Assembly (NCBI GenBank): GCA_001942415.1
Contig: MKJX01000169.1
Location: forward strand, 1 to 64,000
Direction of reading: 5' to 3'
Length of the DNA: 64,000 bases
Source: Pseudonocardia sp. CNS-139
GTDB taxonomy: Bacteria > Actinomycetota > Actinomycetes > Mycobacteriales > Pseudonocardiaceae
Within the stretch, counting starts at the first letter, position 1, and every line of letters starts with the position of its first letter. Of the stretch, positions 29,407 to 38,378 are shown piece by piece. Under the pieces are notes generated by a model, which had not been told where the DNA came from, searched no databases, and worked only from the letters and a program-made list of their open reading frames with translations. Both the position numbers and the translations under genes were made by a program.

Positions 29407-30165
29407 ATGGCGTTGATCGCTCCGTCGTTCGACGACTACGCGACCAAGTACGAGAACATCCGGCTCGAACGCGACAGCGCGGGCGTCCTGCAGGTCACCC
29501 TGCACACCGAGGGCAAGAGCCTCGTCTGGACCGCCCGGGCGCACGACGAGCTGGCCTACTGCTTCACCGACATCGCGTGCGACGCCGAGAACAAGGTCGT
29601 CGTGCTCACCGGCGCCGGCGACTCCTTCTGCTCCGAGATCGACTTCACCAGCTTCAGCCTCGGCACCGCCGCGGACTGGTCGCAGATCGTCTTCGAGGGC
29701 CAGCGGCTCCTGCAGAACCTCATGGGCATCGAGGTCCCGGTGATCGCCGCGATCAACGGCCCCGCGACCATCCACCCGGAGATCCCCGTGCTCTCCGACG
29801 TCACGATCGCCGCGTCGACCACGGTGTTCTGCGACGCACCGCACTTCGCGAACGGGATCGTCCCCGGCGACGGCGCGCACATCTGCTGGACCCACGTGCT
29901 CGGTCCGCAGCGCGGCCGCTACTTCCTGCTCACCGAGCAGACCCTCGACGCGGACCAGGCGCTGGCGTACGGCGTGGTCAACGAGGTGCTCCCGCCCGAG
30001 CAGGTGCTGCCCCGCGCCCGCGAGATCGCCGCCCGGCTCGCCGCCAAGCCGCCGCTCGCCCGCCGGTACGCCCGGGTGTTGCTGACCCGCGAGATCAAAC
30101 GGCTGATCCACGACCAGCAGGCACTCGGTCTGACGCACGAGGCGCTCGCGGCGCTGTCGCTGTGA
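29407..30165 (+). CDS. 6-oxocamphor hydrolase-like C-C hydrolase (crotonase fold)
   Basis: 252 aa, crotonase superfamily. Closely resembles 6-oxocamphor hydrolase (OCH, CamK) of Rhodococcus, a retro-Claisenase that cleaves a bicyclic beta-diketone with water. Stretches such as [47 protein letters not shown] and GIVPGDGAH follow the OCH pattern as I know it. The OCH active-site residues Trp40, His45, His122, His145, Asp154 and Glu244 correspond here to W41, H46, H123, H146, D155 and E245, a constant offset of one. It lacks ordinary enoyl-CoA hydratase catalytic glutamates. First gene of an operon with MaoC, thiolase-like and DUF35 genes. Exact substrate unknown; a cyclic beta-diketone is the strong inference. 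Confidence 0.85.
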   Translation: MALIAPSFDDYATKYENIRLERDSAGVLQVTLHTEGKSLVWTARAHDELAYCFTDIACDAENKVVVLTGAGDSFCSEIDFTSFSLGTAADWSQIVFEGQRLLQNLMGIEVPVIAAINGPATIHPEIPVLSDVTIAASTTVFCDAPHFANGIVPGDGAHICWTHVLGPQRGRYFLLTEQTLDADQALAYGVVNEVLPPEQVLPRAREIAARLAAKPPLARRYARVLLTREIKRLIHDQQALGLTHEALAALSL

Positions 30166-30647
30166 GCGCGCCCGTGACGTTCAACCGGCTGCGCCACACG
30201 TTCGCCGACTTCGCCGTCGGCGACGCCGTGGTGACCGCGGGCCGGACCGTCGACATCGGCGACATCACCACGTTCGCCGGACTCACCGGCGACCACTACC
30301 CGCTGCACACCGACGAGGAGTACTGCCGCGCGACGCCGTTCGGCGGGCGGGTCGCGCACGGCCCGCTGACCTACGGCTTCGCCGTCGGGCTGGTGGCGCT
30401 CTCCGGCTTCCTCGGCGATGCGATCATCGCCTTCCTGGAGTGCCAAGGCCTGCGCGCGCTGGCACCCGTCCGGCCCGGGGACACCATCCGGGTCCGGGCC
30501 GAGGTCGCCGAGGCGGCCCCTGGCAGCAAACCCCACCACGGGACCTTGCGCATCGACTACACCGTGATCAACCAGAAGGACGAGGAGGTCATGCGGTTCC
30601 GCATGGTCCTGCTCGCCCGTCGTGACGTTCCACAGGAGCAGGGGTGA
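30162..30647 (+). CDS. MaoC-like hot-dog dehydratase
   Basis: 161 aa, start GTG 30162 overlapping the previous stop (GTGA). [41 protein letters not shown] carries the hydratase 2 motif, with catalytic Asp and His in [26 protein letters not shown] is the second conserved segment. Hydrates 2-enoyl-CoA or a related thioester. Stop overlaps the next GTG start. Its place beside a thiolase-like and a DUF35 protein resembles the ChsH1/ChsH2/Ltp2 set of steroid side-chain breakdown. Confidence 0.88.
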   Translation: MSAPVTFNRLRHTFADFAVGDAVVTAGRTVDIGDITTFAGLTGDHYPLHTDEEYCRATPFGGRVAHGPLTYGFAVGLVALSGFLGDAIIAFLECQGLRALAPVRPGDTIRVRAEVAEAAPGSKPHHGTLRIDYTVINQKDEEVMRFRMVLLARRDVPQEQG

Positions 30648-31828
30648 ACGACGAACCCGTCTTCATCGGGAGCGGCGAGCTGCCGTCGGGCCGGTACCCG
30701 AACCGCCCGTTCATGGGTGACCTCGTGCGGGTCGCGGTCGCCGCAGTGGCCGACGCCGGACTCACGATGCCCGACATCGACACGATCCTGCTGATCCCGT
30801 GCCTGCACTCGCCCGCGGACCAGGCCGACCTCGTGTTCTCCCGGGTGGTGGAGGAGCTGGGCCTGGCCGGCCGGGCCAAGAGCAGCTACATGGTCCACTC
30901 CGGCGGTTCCACCAGCGACAACACGATTCGCGACGCCGCCGGCCTGATCACGAGCGGCCACGCCCGCAACGTCCTGGTGTTGCAGGCCGAGAAGTGGGGC
31001 TCGGCGCCGGTCAAGGACATGATCGACATGCTGACCGCCAACGGGATCCCGCGGGAATGGGAGAAGGCTTCCGGGCTGAGCTTCAACGCCGTCGGCGCGC
31101 TCATCACCCGCCGGTACATGCACGCGAGCGGATCCACACCGGCCGACATGGCGTCGGTCTGCGTCGCGCTGCGGCAGTGGGCGAGCCACAACCCCAACGC
31201 GATGTACCGGGACAAGGAACTCACGGTCGAGCAGGTCCTGGCATCGAAAATGATCACCGATCCGATCCGGGCGCTGGAGTGCCCGATGCTCGCCGACGGC
31301 GCGTGCGCGCTCGTCCTGACCAGCGAGGGCAACGCCCGTCGGCTGGGCCGGGAACGCTGGGTGCGCATCGCCGGGTCTGGTGGGTGCGTCTCGCACTACA
31401 GCATCGGGCAGGAGCGCGACCTCGCCGTTCTGGGCTGGGCGAACGCCGCCGTCGAGGCGTACGAGACGGCGGGCTGGGGCCCCGAGGACGCCGACCTCGC
31501 CGAGATCTACGACTCCTACGCCGCAGTGCTCACCAGCGGCCTGGAGGGCCTCGGCCTCGCGCCGAAGGGCGAAGCCGCCCGGATGTTCGCCGCCGGCGAG
31601 TTCTCGCCGGGCGGGCGCTTCCCGGTGAACACCAACGGAGGTCTGCTCTCGGCCGGGCACACCGGCGTCGGCGGTGGTACGGCGCTGCTCACCGAGGGGG
31701 TGCGGCAGCTGCTCGGCCGGGCCGGCCGCGACCGACAGGTCGAGGGGGCGGCCCGCGCGGTCTGCGGCGGGTCGGGTGGGACGTACATGGACGCGCAGGT
31801 CCTGCTTCTGGAGGGGGTGTCGGCATGA
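30644..31828 (+). CDS. Thiolase-like protein lacking the nucleophilic cysteine (Ltp2-like)
   Basis: 394 aa, SCP2-type thiolase fold. Where thiolases have the nucleophile in a C-A-S-G motif this protein reads HSGGSTSD (residues 85-92), with no Cys. The later NTNGGLLSAGHTGVGGG keeps the His motif and VCGGSGGTYMDAQVLL keeps a Cys-Gly-Gly. Loss of the first Cys together with a DUF35 partner is the pattern of Ltp2-type retro-aldolases, which use tyrosines; candidates are the tyrosines of AEIYDSYAAV and GGTYMDA. Start GTG 30644; overlaps both neighbours, so MaoC, this and DUF35 are translationally coupled. Confidence 0.85.
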   Translation: MNDEPVFIGSGELPSGRYPNRPFMGDLVRVAVAAVADAGLTMPDIDTILLIPCLHSPADQADLVFSRVVEELGLAGRAKSSYMVHSGGSTSDNTIRDAAGLITSGHARNVLVLQAEKWGSAPVKDMIDMLTANGIPREWEKASGLSFNAVGALITRRYMHASGSTPADMASVCVALRQWASHNPNAMYRDKELTVEQVLASKMITDPIRALECPMLADGACALVLTSEGNARRLGRERWVRIAGSGGCVSHYSIGQERDLAVLGWANAAVEAYETAGWGPEDADLAEIYDSYAAVLTSGLEGLGLAPKGEAARMFAAGEFSPGGRFPVNTNGGLLSAGHTGVGGGTALLTEGVRQLLGRAGRDRQVEGAARAVCGGSGGTYMDAQVLLLEGVSA

Positions 31829-32247
31829 CCGGGACGATCGAGGCGACCGGGATGCACGCCCTCACCGGGCCGTTCCACGAGGCGCTCCGGCGCGGCGAGC
31901 TGGTCGTGCAGCACTGCAAGGCCTGCGACCGGAACATCATGTACCCGCGGCACCTGTGCCCGTTCTGCTACGCCGACGACCTCGACTTCGTCGCCGCCCC
32001 GACCACCGGCGTCCTGCACAGCTTCGCCGTGCACCGCGTCGGATCCCCGACGGGGTTCGAGGACGACCTGCCCTACGCCGTCGGCGTGGTGCAGCTCCCC
32101 GGCGACGTCCAGCTCCTGGCCCGGCTCTGGCCCGACGCCGACGGCGGATGGGACGCCTACACCTGCGACGCCGAGATCGTGTTCCGACCGGCGGACGCTG
32201 CGGAGACCGAACGCCGCCCGGTCGCGTGGTTCGGCCTGCCGGACTAG
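31825..32247 (+). CDS. DUF35 Zn-ribbon/OB-fold protein
   Basis: 140 aa, start ATG 31825 overlapping the thiolase-like stop (ATGA). Rubredoxin-like Zn ribbon CKAC...CPFC (residues about 32-49) followed by an OB fold (TGVLHSFAVHRVGSPTGF, YAVGVVQLPGDVQLLARLW). DUF35 proteins bind thiolase-like partners and channel acyl-CoA. Here it should pair with the product of 30644. Last gene of the operon; a hairpin follows. Confidence 0.9.
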   Translation: MTGTIEATGMHALTGPFHEALRRGELVVQHCKACDRNIMYPRHLCPFCYADDLDFVAAPTTGVLHSFAVHRVGSPTGFEDDLPYAVGVVQLPGDVQLLARLWPDADGGWDAYTCDAEIVFRPADAAETERRPVAWFGLPD

Positions 32248-32264
32248 CACCCGCCCGGCCTCAC

Positions 32265-32295
32265 CTCGGCCCCGCTGCTCCCTGGCGGGGCCGAG
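32265..32295 (+). terminator. Hairpin terminator after the DUF35 gene
   Basis: Perfect 11-bp arms CTCGGCCCCGC (32265-32275) and GCGGGGCCGAG (32285-32295) with a nine-base loop, 17 bases after the stop codon. Confidence 0.75.
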
Positions 32296-32532
32296 CGCAT
32301 GCACAGCCGCTGCGTGTCGAACCCCCTCGACGTCCGCCTCGGTGTCCGCGCCGCGTTCCGGCATGTCCGGTGCGTTGCCGCACCTCTCCGCGCAGTGGCC
32401 GGACCGGGAGCCGAAGGTCGGGCCGGAGGAGAGCCCGCGGCACCTTTCCGCGTTCGTGCTCGATGCCGGGCCGTCCATCGCCGTGCGGCCCGCGATCGGC
32501 CTGCGCCTGATCGCGGAGCCGGCGACGCCCGC
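32296..32532. other. Stretch without a recognisable gene
   Basis: About 240 bases between the terminator and the convergent gene. A plus-strand frame from ATG 32342 (GALPHLSAQWPDREPKVG...) is open but runs through the opposing gene and shows no motif; I do not call it. Confidence 0.4.
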
Positions 32533-32918
32533 CTATCTCAGGTGCTGCGACTCGACGACGTCGGTCACGCTCTCGAACCACCAGGTCTGCAGGTCCGGGT
32601 CCATGGCGGGCGACATGACCAGCTTCGGGGTCCTGCCCGCCGCGAGGGCCTCCGCGCGCTCTCGGCGGGCCAGATCGAACAGCGCGGCGTCGGCCCGCTC
32701 CAGCGCGCCGTCGGCCACCTCGTAGAGCGCGAGGTACCGGTACGGCGCGGCCGGGGCGTCGCGGGTCATCCGGGCGTCGACGAGCCGGAAGCGCTGCGCG
32801 AGCACGAACCCGTCGATCGCCAGGATCTCGTCGAGGTGGTAGTAGCTGTACCACGTGTTGTACTCGTCCTCGCGCCGTCGACCGGGTTCGAGAGAACGAG
32901 CAGCACGGCCCGGCTCAC
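32533..32918 (-). CDS. Small conserved protein, DUF4286/dimeric alpha-beta barrel-like
   Basis: About 128 aa. Starts AVLLVLSNPVDGAR (GTG 32918, overlapping the upstream stop), then after an indel near 32870 reads VLAQRFRLVDARMTRD, YRYLALYEVADGALERADAAL and LQTWWFESVTDVVES. The pattern, a short ferredoxin-like barrel with NTWY-type helix, is shared by small proteins often found beside catabolic oxygenases. Last gene of a minus-strand operon of monooxygenase and crotonase genes. Possibly a small-molecule isomerase or monooxygenase; not shown. Confidence 0.6.
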
Positions 32919-34087
32919 GACCCCGCCGCCTCGCGCTCGCGCTTCCACTGCTCCGATGCCGCGGTCCGGGCCGCCGCGGTGGCGGCGCGGTTGGCGTCGC
33001 TCTCCCCCAGCACGTGCTCGTAGGAGGTCAGCACTGAGCCGAGCGACCCGTCGAAGCGCGGGACGACCTGCTCGGCGAACAGCTCGTAGCTCCGCAGGGT
33101 GTCGGCCCAGTTCGCGAAGTCGATGCCCTGGAAGAGGTAGGTGCCGAAGCCGCCGGACCGGTCGACCAGCCGCTGGATCTGCGCGGCGGCCATGTCCGGC
33201 GTGCCGATCACACCGCGACCGGTCGTGTTGAGGACGTCCGCCAGTTCGTCGGTCGTGTCCGGAACGGGGATCGCGGACGGCGAGATGTGCGAGAGGTACG
33301 CGTACTGCCAGCGCAGGCCGTGGCGGCACTGGTCCTTGGCCGCGCGCTCGGTCTCGGCGACGTGCATCGGGCCCATCAGCCGCCAGCGGCTCCGGTCGAC
33401 GGTGTGGCCGGTGCGAGCGGCCTCCTCCTGCACGATCCCCCAGTGCACGGGCAGCTGGTCGTTGCCCGCGGGGTCGGTGGCCGCGAGCGAGAGCAGGCCC
33501 AGCCCGTGCCGGCCGGCCAGCTTCGGCCCGGACGGCGACACCGTCCCGACGACCGACACCTCGAGATCGCCGCCGAACGGGGCGAGCTGCAGCACGGCGT
33601 CCTGCAGCGTGAGCCAGTCGGCCTTGTGGCTGACGGTCTCGCCGGCGAGCAGGCGCAGGATGATGTCCAGCGACTCCTCCATGCGCGGGCGCAGCTGGGT
33701 CGCGGCCAGGCCGAACATCGTGGCGTCGGTCGGGAGCTGGCCGGGGCCGGCGCCGAACATCACGCGCCCCCGGGTCATGTGGGTGAGCTGGACGATCCGG
33801 GCCGCGATCTGGAACGGGTGGTGGTAGGGCAGCGAGATCACGCCGGTGCCCAGCCGGATGCGCTGCGTGCGCTCGGCCGCCGCGGCGATCATCAGCTCCG
33901 GCGAGGCGACCAGCTCGGCGCCCCCGGAGTGGTGCTCGCCGAACCAGATCTCGTCGAAGCCGAGCTGGTCCAGGTGCACGGCGAGCTCGACGGCCCGGCG
34001 GATCGCGAGCGTCGGGTTCAGCCCGACGACGTTCTGCGGCGGGACGAACACGCCGAACCTCAGCGGCCGTTCCAGGGACGGTTGCAT
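32915..34087 (-). CDS. LLM-class flavin-dependent monooxygenase (limonene-monooxygenase-like)
   Basis: 390 aa, luciferase-like barrel. FGVFVPPQNVVGLNPTLAIRRAVELAVHLDQLGFDEIWFGEHHSGG is typical of the group that includes limonene 1,2-monooxygenase and other long-chain LLM oxygenases; LGTGVISLPYHHPFQIAARIVQL, GRVMFGAGPGQLPTDA and SVVGTVSPSGPKLAGRHG follow. Uses FMNH2 supplied by a separate reductase, and the flavin reductase at 48992 is a candidate partner. Frame intact. The same operon holds another LLM gene and a crotonase. Substrate likely hydrophobic and alicyclic, by analogy only. Confidence 0.85.
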   Translation of the reverse strand: MQPSLERPLRFGVFVPPQNVVGLNPTLAIRRAVELAVHLDQLGFDEIWFGEHHSGGAELVASPELMIAAAAERTQRIRLGTGVISLPYHHPFQIAARIVQLTHMTRGRVMFGAGPGQLPTDATMFGLAATQLRPRMEESLDIILRLLAGETVSHKADWLTLQDAVLQLAPFGGDLEVSVVGTVSPSGPKLAGRHGLGLLSLAATDPAGNDQLPVHWGIVQEEAARTGHTVDRSRWRLMGPMHVAETERAAKDQCRHGLRWQYAYLSHISPSAIPVPDTTDELADVLNTTGRGVIGTPDMAAAQIQRLVDRSGGFGTYLFQGIDFANWADTLRSYELFAEQVVPRFDGSLGSVLTSYEHVLGESDANRAATAAARTAASEQWKREREAAGS

Positions 34088-34119
34088 GCTCTCGGCCTTC
34101 CTCTGAGCGGATGGGTGAT

Positions 34120-35051
34120 CTACCGGGCGGTCTGCAACAGGCCGACCCGTGCACCGGCCTCGTGGACCCGCTCGACCAGCTGCAGGTGGGCGGCGACCGT
34201 GCGGACCGACGGCTCGCACAGCAACACGTCGACGCCCGCGTCCGCGTAGTCGGCGAGCACGCCGGCAAGGTCGGCGACGGATCCGGTGTCGAGCCGGCGC
34301 GGGTCGGCGCCCGGTTGGTCCGGCGGGTTCATCAGCCGGGAGACGACGTACCGGAAGCCGGCCGGGAGCTCCCCGCCGGCGAGCCCTGCCAGCCGCACGC
34401 GCGTCGCGGCGGCCGCCGGCGGCATGAGCTCGTGGCCGATCCAGCCGTCGCCGATCGTGGCCGCGCGGCGCATCGCGGGCTCGGAGTGCCCGCCCAGCAG
34501 GATGGCACCGGCGCAGCCGGGCGCGGGACGAAGTGCACCGGCTCAGCGACGGTCACCGTCTCGCCGCGGAACCGGACCGGCGAGGAGGCGAAACAGCGCC
34601 GCATCAGCGCGATCGTGTCCTCGCCGCGCGCCCGCCGCCCCCGGAACGGCACGCCGAGCGCGTCGAACTCCTCGCGCAGCCAGCCGATCCCGGCTCCGCA
34701 CCACACTCGCCCGCCGGAGAGCACGTCGAGCGTGGCGACGGTCTTGGCCAGCACGAGCGGGTTGCGGTACGGCAGCACGCACACGCCGACGCCCAGGACG
34801 AGCCGACTCGTGACGGCCGCGGCCCACGTGAGCGTGGTCCAGGACTCGAGTGTGGTCTCGTCCATCGGACGCGGGTAGCGCCCGTCCGGCGTGGACGAGG
34901 TGGTGCTGCGCACCGCGCCGGCTGGGAGGACGACGTGGTCGGCGACCCATCCGGAGTGCATCCCGGCGTCCTCCGCGGCGACGGCCACGGCGGTGAGCTG
35001 CTCCCCTGCCACGCCGGCGCAGTGGTAGGGCAACCGGACCCCCAGCCTCAC
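34120..35051 (-). CDS. LLM-class oxidoreductase, F420-dependent type
   Basis: About 310 aa. RLGVRLPYHCAGVAGEQLTAVAVAAEDAG and SGWVADHVVLP begin the barrel; LVLGVGVCVLPYRNPLVLAKTVATLDVLSGGRVWCGAGIGWLREEFDALGVPF is the TIGR03619-type core. After an indel near 34525 it reads RRAATIGDGWIGHEL and ends DVLLCEPSVRTVAAHLQ. F420 use is inferred from the subgroup. It overlaps the crotonase stop (35048-35051). A reductase or alcohol dehydrogenase step is possible. Confidence 0.8.
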
Positions 35052-35881
35052 GGCTGCGTCCCCCCGTCGGCGCGGTTGTAGCGCGGCTCGCGCTTCTCGA
35101 GCGTCGCAGCGACGCCTTCCCGCAGATCCGGGCTGTAGTACAGGGCCGAGACCGCCCAGAACGACGAGGTGATCGCGGTCTGCAGGTCCTGCCCCCAGCT
35201 CGCCCGGAGCGCCTGCTTGGTCGCCTCGACGGCCTTGCGCGGCCGGGCGGCGATCGTCGCCGCCAGCCCGACCGCGACCGACAGCAGCTCGTCGGGTTCG
35301 ACGACCCGGTTGACCAGGCCGATCTCCAGCGCCCGTGCGGCGTCGACGATCTCCCCGGACAGCGCCAGCTCGGCGGCCATCCCGGACCCGACCAGCCGCG
35401 GAAGGAACCAGGCCCCGCCGTTGCCCGGCGGCAGGCCCAGCTTCACGTACGTCTCGCCCAGCTTCGCCCGTGTCGAGGCGATCCGGATGTCACAGGCCAG
35501 CGCGAGGTCGAGGCCGCCGGCCGTCGCACCGCCGTTGACCGCGGCGACGATCGGCAGCCGGCTCGCCACCAGCCGCTGGGTGACGGGGTGCAGGACCCGG
35601 GCGTTGAACGGCTCGTGCTCGACGTGCAGCCGCTCGTCGATGTGACCGAGCATGGCGTGCAGGTCCGCGCCGGCGCAGAAGTGGCGCCCGGCGCCGGTCA
35701 GCACCAGCGCCCGGATCCCGAGGTCGGCCTCCAGGTCGTCGAGCGCGTGTCGGAAGTCCCGCGCGGTCTCCGGCACCACGGCGTTGGCGGCGTCGGGCCG
35801 GTTCATGGTGAGGAGGGCGACGCCCTCGGCCGGGAACTCGTAGCAGAGGGTCTCCAGCTCGACCCGCACGCGTGTGCTCAT
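35048..35881 (-). CDS. Enoyl-CoA hydratase/isomerase (crotonase) family protein
   Basis: 277 aa. ALLTMNRPDAANAVVPE, GRHFCAGADLHAM (oxyanion hole) and GGLDLALACDIRIAS with KLGETYVKLGLPPGNGGAWFLPRLVG form the crotonase core. Unlike the gene at 29407 it looks like a CoA-thioester enzyme. Start ATG 35881 overlaps the thiolase stop. Intact. A hydration, isomerisation or ring-opening step of a CoA ester is likely. Confidence 0.87.
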   Translation of the reverse strand: MSTRVRVELETLCYEFPAEGVALLTMNRPDAANAVVPETARDFRHALDDLEADLGIRALVLTGAGRHFCAGADLHAMLGHIDERLHVEHEPFNARVLHPVTQRLVASRLPIVAAVNGGATAGGLDLALACDIRIASTRAKLGETYVKLGLPPGNGGAWFLPRLVGSGMAAELALSGEIVDAARALEIGLVNRVVEPDELLSVAVGLAATIAARPRKAVEATKQALRASWGQDLQTAITSSFWAVSALYYSPDLREGVAATLEKREPRYNRADGGTQP

Positions 35882-37053
35882 CGGATGCGCTCCAGCACGG
35901 TCGCGACGGCGACGGCGTACCCGCCGCCCATCCAGCCGCCGCAGTTCACGGCCAGCCCGACTCGCGCGCCGTCGACCTGTCGCCGCCCGGCCCGCCCACG
36001 CAGCTGGGTGGCCAGCTCGGCGATCTGGGCGAGCCCCGTGGCGCCCAACGCGTGCCCCCGGCTGATCAGCCCGCCACTGGTGTTGACCGGGATCCGGCCG
36101 CCCAGCGCGGTGTCGCCGCGCCGGACGAGCAGGTGCTCCTCACCCGGGGCGCACAACCCGATCTCGCCGTACTGGATGAGCTCCGCGGGTGCGGCCGCGT
36201 CGTGCAGCTCGATCACGTCGACGCCGTCCACGCCGACGCCCGACACGTCCGCGACGCGGCTGCTCGCCTCGGTGACCGGCGGCCGGGCGCGCCCGCCCCG
36301 CATCACGCAGCCGCGGACGCGCAGCAGGTCGGCGGCCGGCAGGCGGGTGTGCGCGTACTCCTCGGAACAGACGAGCGCCGCCGCCGCGCCGTCGGTGAGC
36401 GGCGAGCACATGGCCAGCGTCAGCGGTGCGACGATCATCCGGCTGGCCAGCACGTCCGCGACGTCCTGCGGGGCGGTGAACTGGGCGAGCGGGTTGAGCG
36501 CGGCGTGGCGGCGGTTCTTCACCGCGACCAGCGCCAGGTCGGTCGCGGTGGCACCGGTGCGGGCCATGTAGTCGCGGGCCTCGGCCGAGTAGAAGTCCAT
36601 GAGGATCGAGCGTGTCCAGTCCTCACCGGGCCCGGCCTCGCCGATCTCGGTGATGTCGGTGGACCCGCGCAGTGCCTGGAACGAGCGGACCTTGTCCTCG
36701 TGCGTGAGCTGCTCGGCGCCGACGGCGAGCACCACCTCGGTGTGCCCGGCGGCCACTGCCTCGACCGCCAGCTGCAGCGCCGAGCTGCCGGACGCGCATG
36801 CGTTCTCGACGTTCACCATCGGCAGCCCGGCCAGCTCGCTGCGCCGGAACGTGACCTGGCCCTTGATCATGTCCTGCTGCGTCACCGTGGGGGCCACGGC
36901 GTTGCCGAAGTAGACCCGCTCGACGGCGTCGGCACCGATGCCGGCGTCCTTGAGGGCCTCGTCGGCGGCTGCGGTCGCCATCGCGCGCAGTCCCGTGCCG
37001 GGGGCCCGGCGAAAGGGCGTCATACCCGTCCCGGCGATCACGACGTTCCGCAT
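35878..37053 (-). CDS. Thiolase (acetyl-CoA acyltransferase), SCP2/lipid-transfer type
   Basis: 391 aa. Nucleophile present in NVENACASGSSALQLA (Cys86), with GGRIPVNTSGGLISRGHALGATG (His) and NCGGWMGGGYAVAV (acid/base Cys). It thus should catalyse thiolytic cleavage, in contrast to the Cys-less homologue at 30644. First gene of the operon, with operator E 25 bases upstream. Start ATG 37053. Intact frame. Confidence 0.9.
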   Translation of the reverse strand: MRNVVIAGTGMTPFRRAPGTGLRAMATAAADEALKDAGIGADAVERVYFGNAVAPTVTQQDMIKGQVTFRRSELAGLPMVNVENACASGSSALQLAVEAVAAGHTEVVLAVGAEQLTHEDKVRSFQALRGSTDITEIGEAGPGEDWTRSILMDFYSAEARDYMARTGATATDLALVAVKNRRHAALNPLAQFTAPQDVADVLASRMIVAPLTLAMCSPLTDGAAAALVCSEEYAHTRLPAADLLRVRGCVMRGGRARPPVTEASSRVADVSGVGVDGVDVIELHDAAAPAELIQYGEIGLCAPGEEHLLVRRGDTALGGRIPVNTSGGLISRGHALGATGLAQIAELATQLRGRAGRRQVDGARVGLAVNCGGWMGGGYAVAVATVLERIR

Positions 37054-37078
37054 GCAGACCTCGGCCTCCCCAACGACA

Positions 37079-37092
37079 CGAACAGTTGTTTT
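37079..37092. promoter_or_regulatory. Operator E, CGAACA-GT-TGTTTT
   Basis: Same 6-2-6 layout with AACA and TGTT cores intact. It stands upstream of the thiolase operon, 25 bases before its ATG, and after the stop of the acyl-CoA dehydrogenase-like gene. Confidence 0.6.
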
Positions 37093-37133
37093 CCTGCAGG
37101 CGCGGTCGGCCTGCTCCGGCTCGGACGCACCGC

Positions 37134-38351
37134 TCAGCCGACCAGGCCGAGCTCGTAGCGGCCCGAGTAGTCGTAGAGCTGGTTGGTGGTGAACGAGTGC
37201 AGGTAGCCGGCGCGGGCGTCCCGGTAGAGCCGCTCCAGCACGTGTCCTCGCCGGAATGCCGAGCCGCCCACCAGCCGGAACGCCGTGTCGGTGACGCTCA
37301 TCGCCGTCTCGGTGGTGGTCACCTTGACGACGTCCCACCGCGGCTTTCGGGCGGCCGCCGGCCACTCCTCGTAGCGCCCCTCGGCGGCCAGCACGCCGGT
37401 CGCCTCCAGCACGCGCTCGGCGACGTCGAGCGCGGTCCGCATCCGCCCGACCTCGAACTGGACGTGGCCGAGCGTCTTGACGTCGGTGTCCTGGGCGGCG
37501 AGCGTCGCTCCCAGGTGCTTCTCCCTGAGGATCGCGACGCACTCGGTGAAGGCCTTGTCGGCCAGGCCCAGGTAGACCCCGCCGAACAGCATCGCGGCCC
37601 ACTCGGCCTCGCCGATCAGTCCCTGGCGGAAGTTGCCGGCGTAGGTCTCCGGGCCGGCCGGGACGCCGTCCAGCACGATGGTGTGGCTGCCGGTGGCGCG
37701 CATGCCCATGGTGTCCCACGTGTGGTCGACCGTGAGGTTCGGCGCGCCGGTGGGGATGATGAACGTCGACTCGCGCCTGGCCCGCTCCCGGAAGTCGTCG
37801 GGCAGCGAGCCGTCGGGGTCGGTGATCGTCGCGTTCAGCGCGATCAGGTCCGACCCCAGCACGAGCGTGGACCAGTTCTTCCTGCCGGTGATCCGCCAGC
37901 CGCCGGTGCCGTCCGGCACGGCCACGGTGTCGGCGAGGCCGGACAGCCCCGCGCGCGCCTCGCTGAACGGGCCGCAGATGATCGACCGCTCCTCGGCCAC
38001 CCGGCGGAGCACCTTCTCGCGGGTGCCCTCGTCCAGGGCGGGGGTGTTGCGGAAGATCCCGACCATCGCCTGGTGCATGTTGTACGACAGCGCGATGCTC
38101 GGGTCGCCTTTCGCGAGCTCGCGGCCCACCAGGCTCGCGGTGAGCATGTCGGCACCCAGGCCGCCGAACCTCCGGGGCACCGACATCGCGGTGATCGCGC
38201 TGTGCTTGTACGCCTCGACGGTCTCGACCGGGAAGCGGTTCCGCTCGTCGCACTCCCGGCCGATGGCGGCCCAGGTCGCGGCGATCTCCCGGGCCTGCGC
38301 GAAGAGCTCGGCCTTCTCGTCCGGAGTGATCTCGGGCGTGTGCTTGTTCAT
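37134..38351 (-). CDS. Acyl-CoA dehydrogenase-fold flavoprotein
   Basis: 405 aa of the ACAD superfamily. Recognisable: VETVEAYKHSAITAMSVPRRFGGLGAD, SIALSYNMHQAMVG, WRITGRKNWSTLVLGSDLIAL, DHTWDTMGMRATGSHTIVLDGV, GRMRTALDVAERVLEATG and RLVGGSAFRRGHVLERLYRDARAG. The usual ITEPGAGSD motif is replaced by CGPFSEARAG, and no GGTNEI is seen, so a dehydrogenase of a bulky acyl-CoA or a reduced-flavin-dependent monooxygenase of the DszC/HsaA group are both possible. Follows the epoxide hydrolase in the same operon. Intact. Confidence 0.78.
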   Translation of the reverse strand: MNKHTPEITPDEKAELFAQAREIAATWAAIGRECDERNRFPVETVEAYKHSAITAMSVPRRFGGLGADMLTASLVGRELAKGDPSIALSYNMHQAMVGIFRNTPALDEGTREKVLRRVAEERSIICGPFSEARAGLSGLADTVAVPDGTGGWRITGRKNWSTLVLGSDLIALNATITDPDGSLPDDFRERARRESTFIIPTGAPNLTVDHTWDTMGMRATGSHTIVLDGVPAGPETYAGNFRQGLIGEAEWAAMLFGGVYLGLADKAFTECVAILREKHLGATLAAQDTDVKTLGHVQFEVGRMRTALDVAERVLEATGVLAAEGRYEEWPAAARKPRWDVVKVTTTETAMSVTDTAFRLVGGSAFRRGHVLERLYRDARAGYLHSFTTNQLYDYSGRYELGLVG

Positions 38352-38378
38352 GTCGGTTCGCTCCTCGATGGCGCGGGC

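Noticed and set aside
32342..32725. 127-residue plus-strand frame in the 32.3-32.7 kb gap
   Set aside because: No motif and it overlaps the conserved minus-strand gene for half its length.
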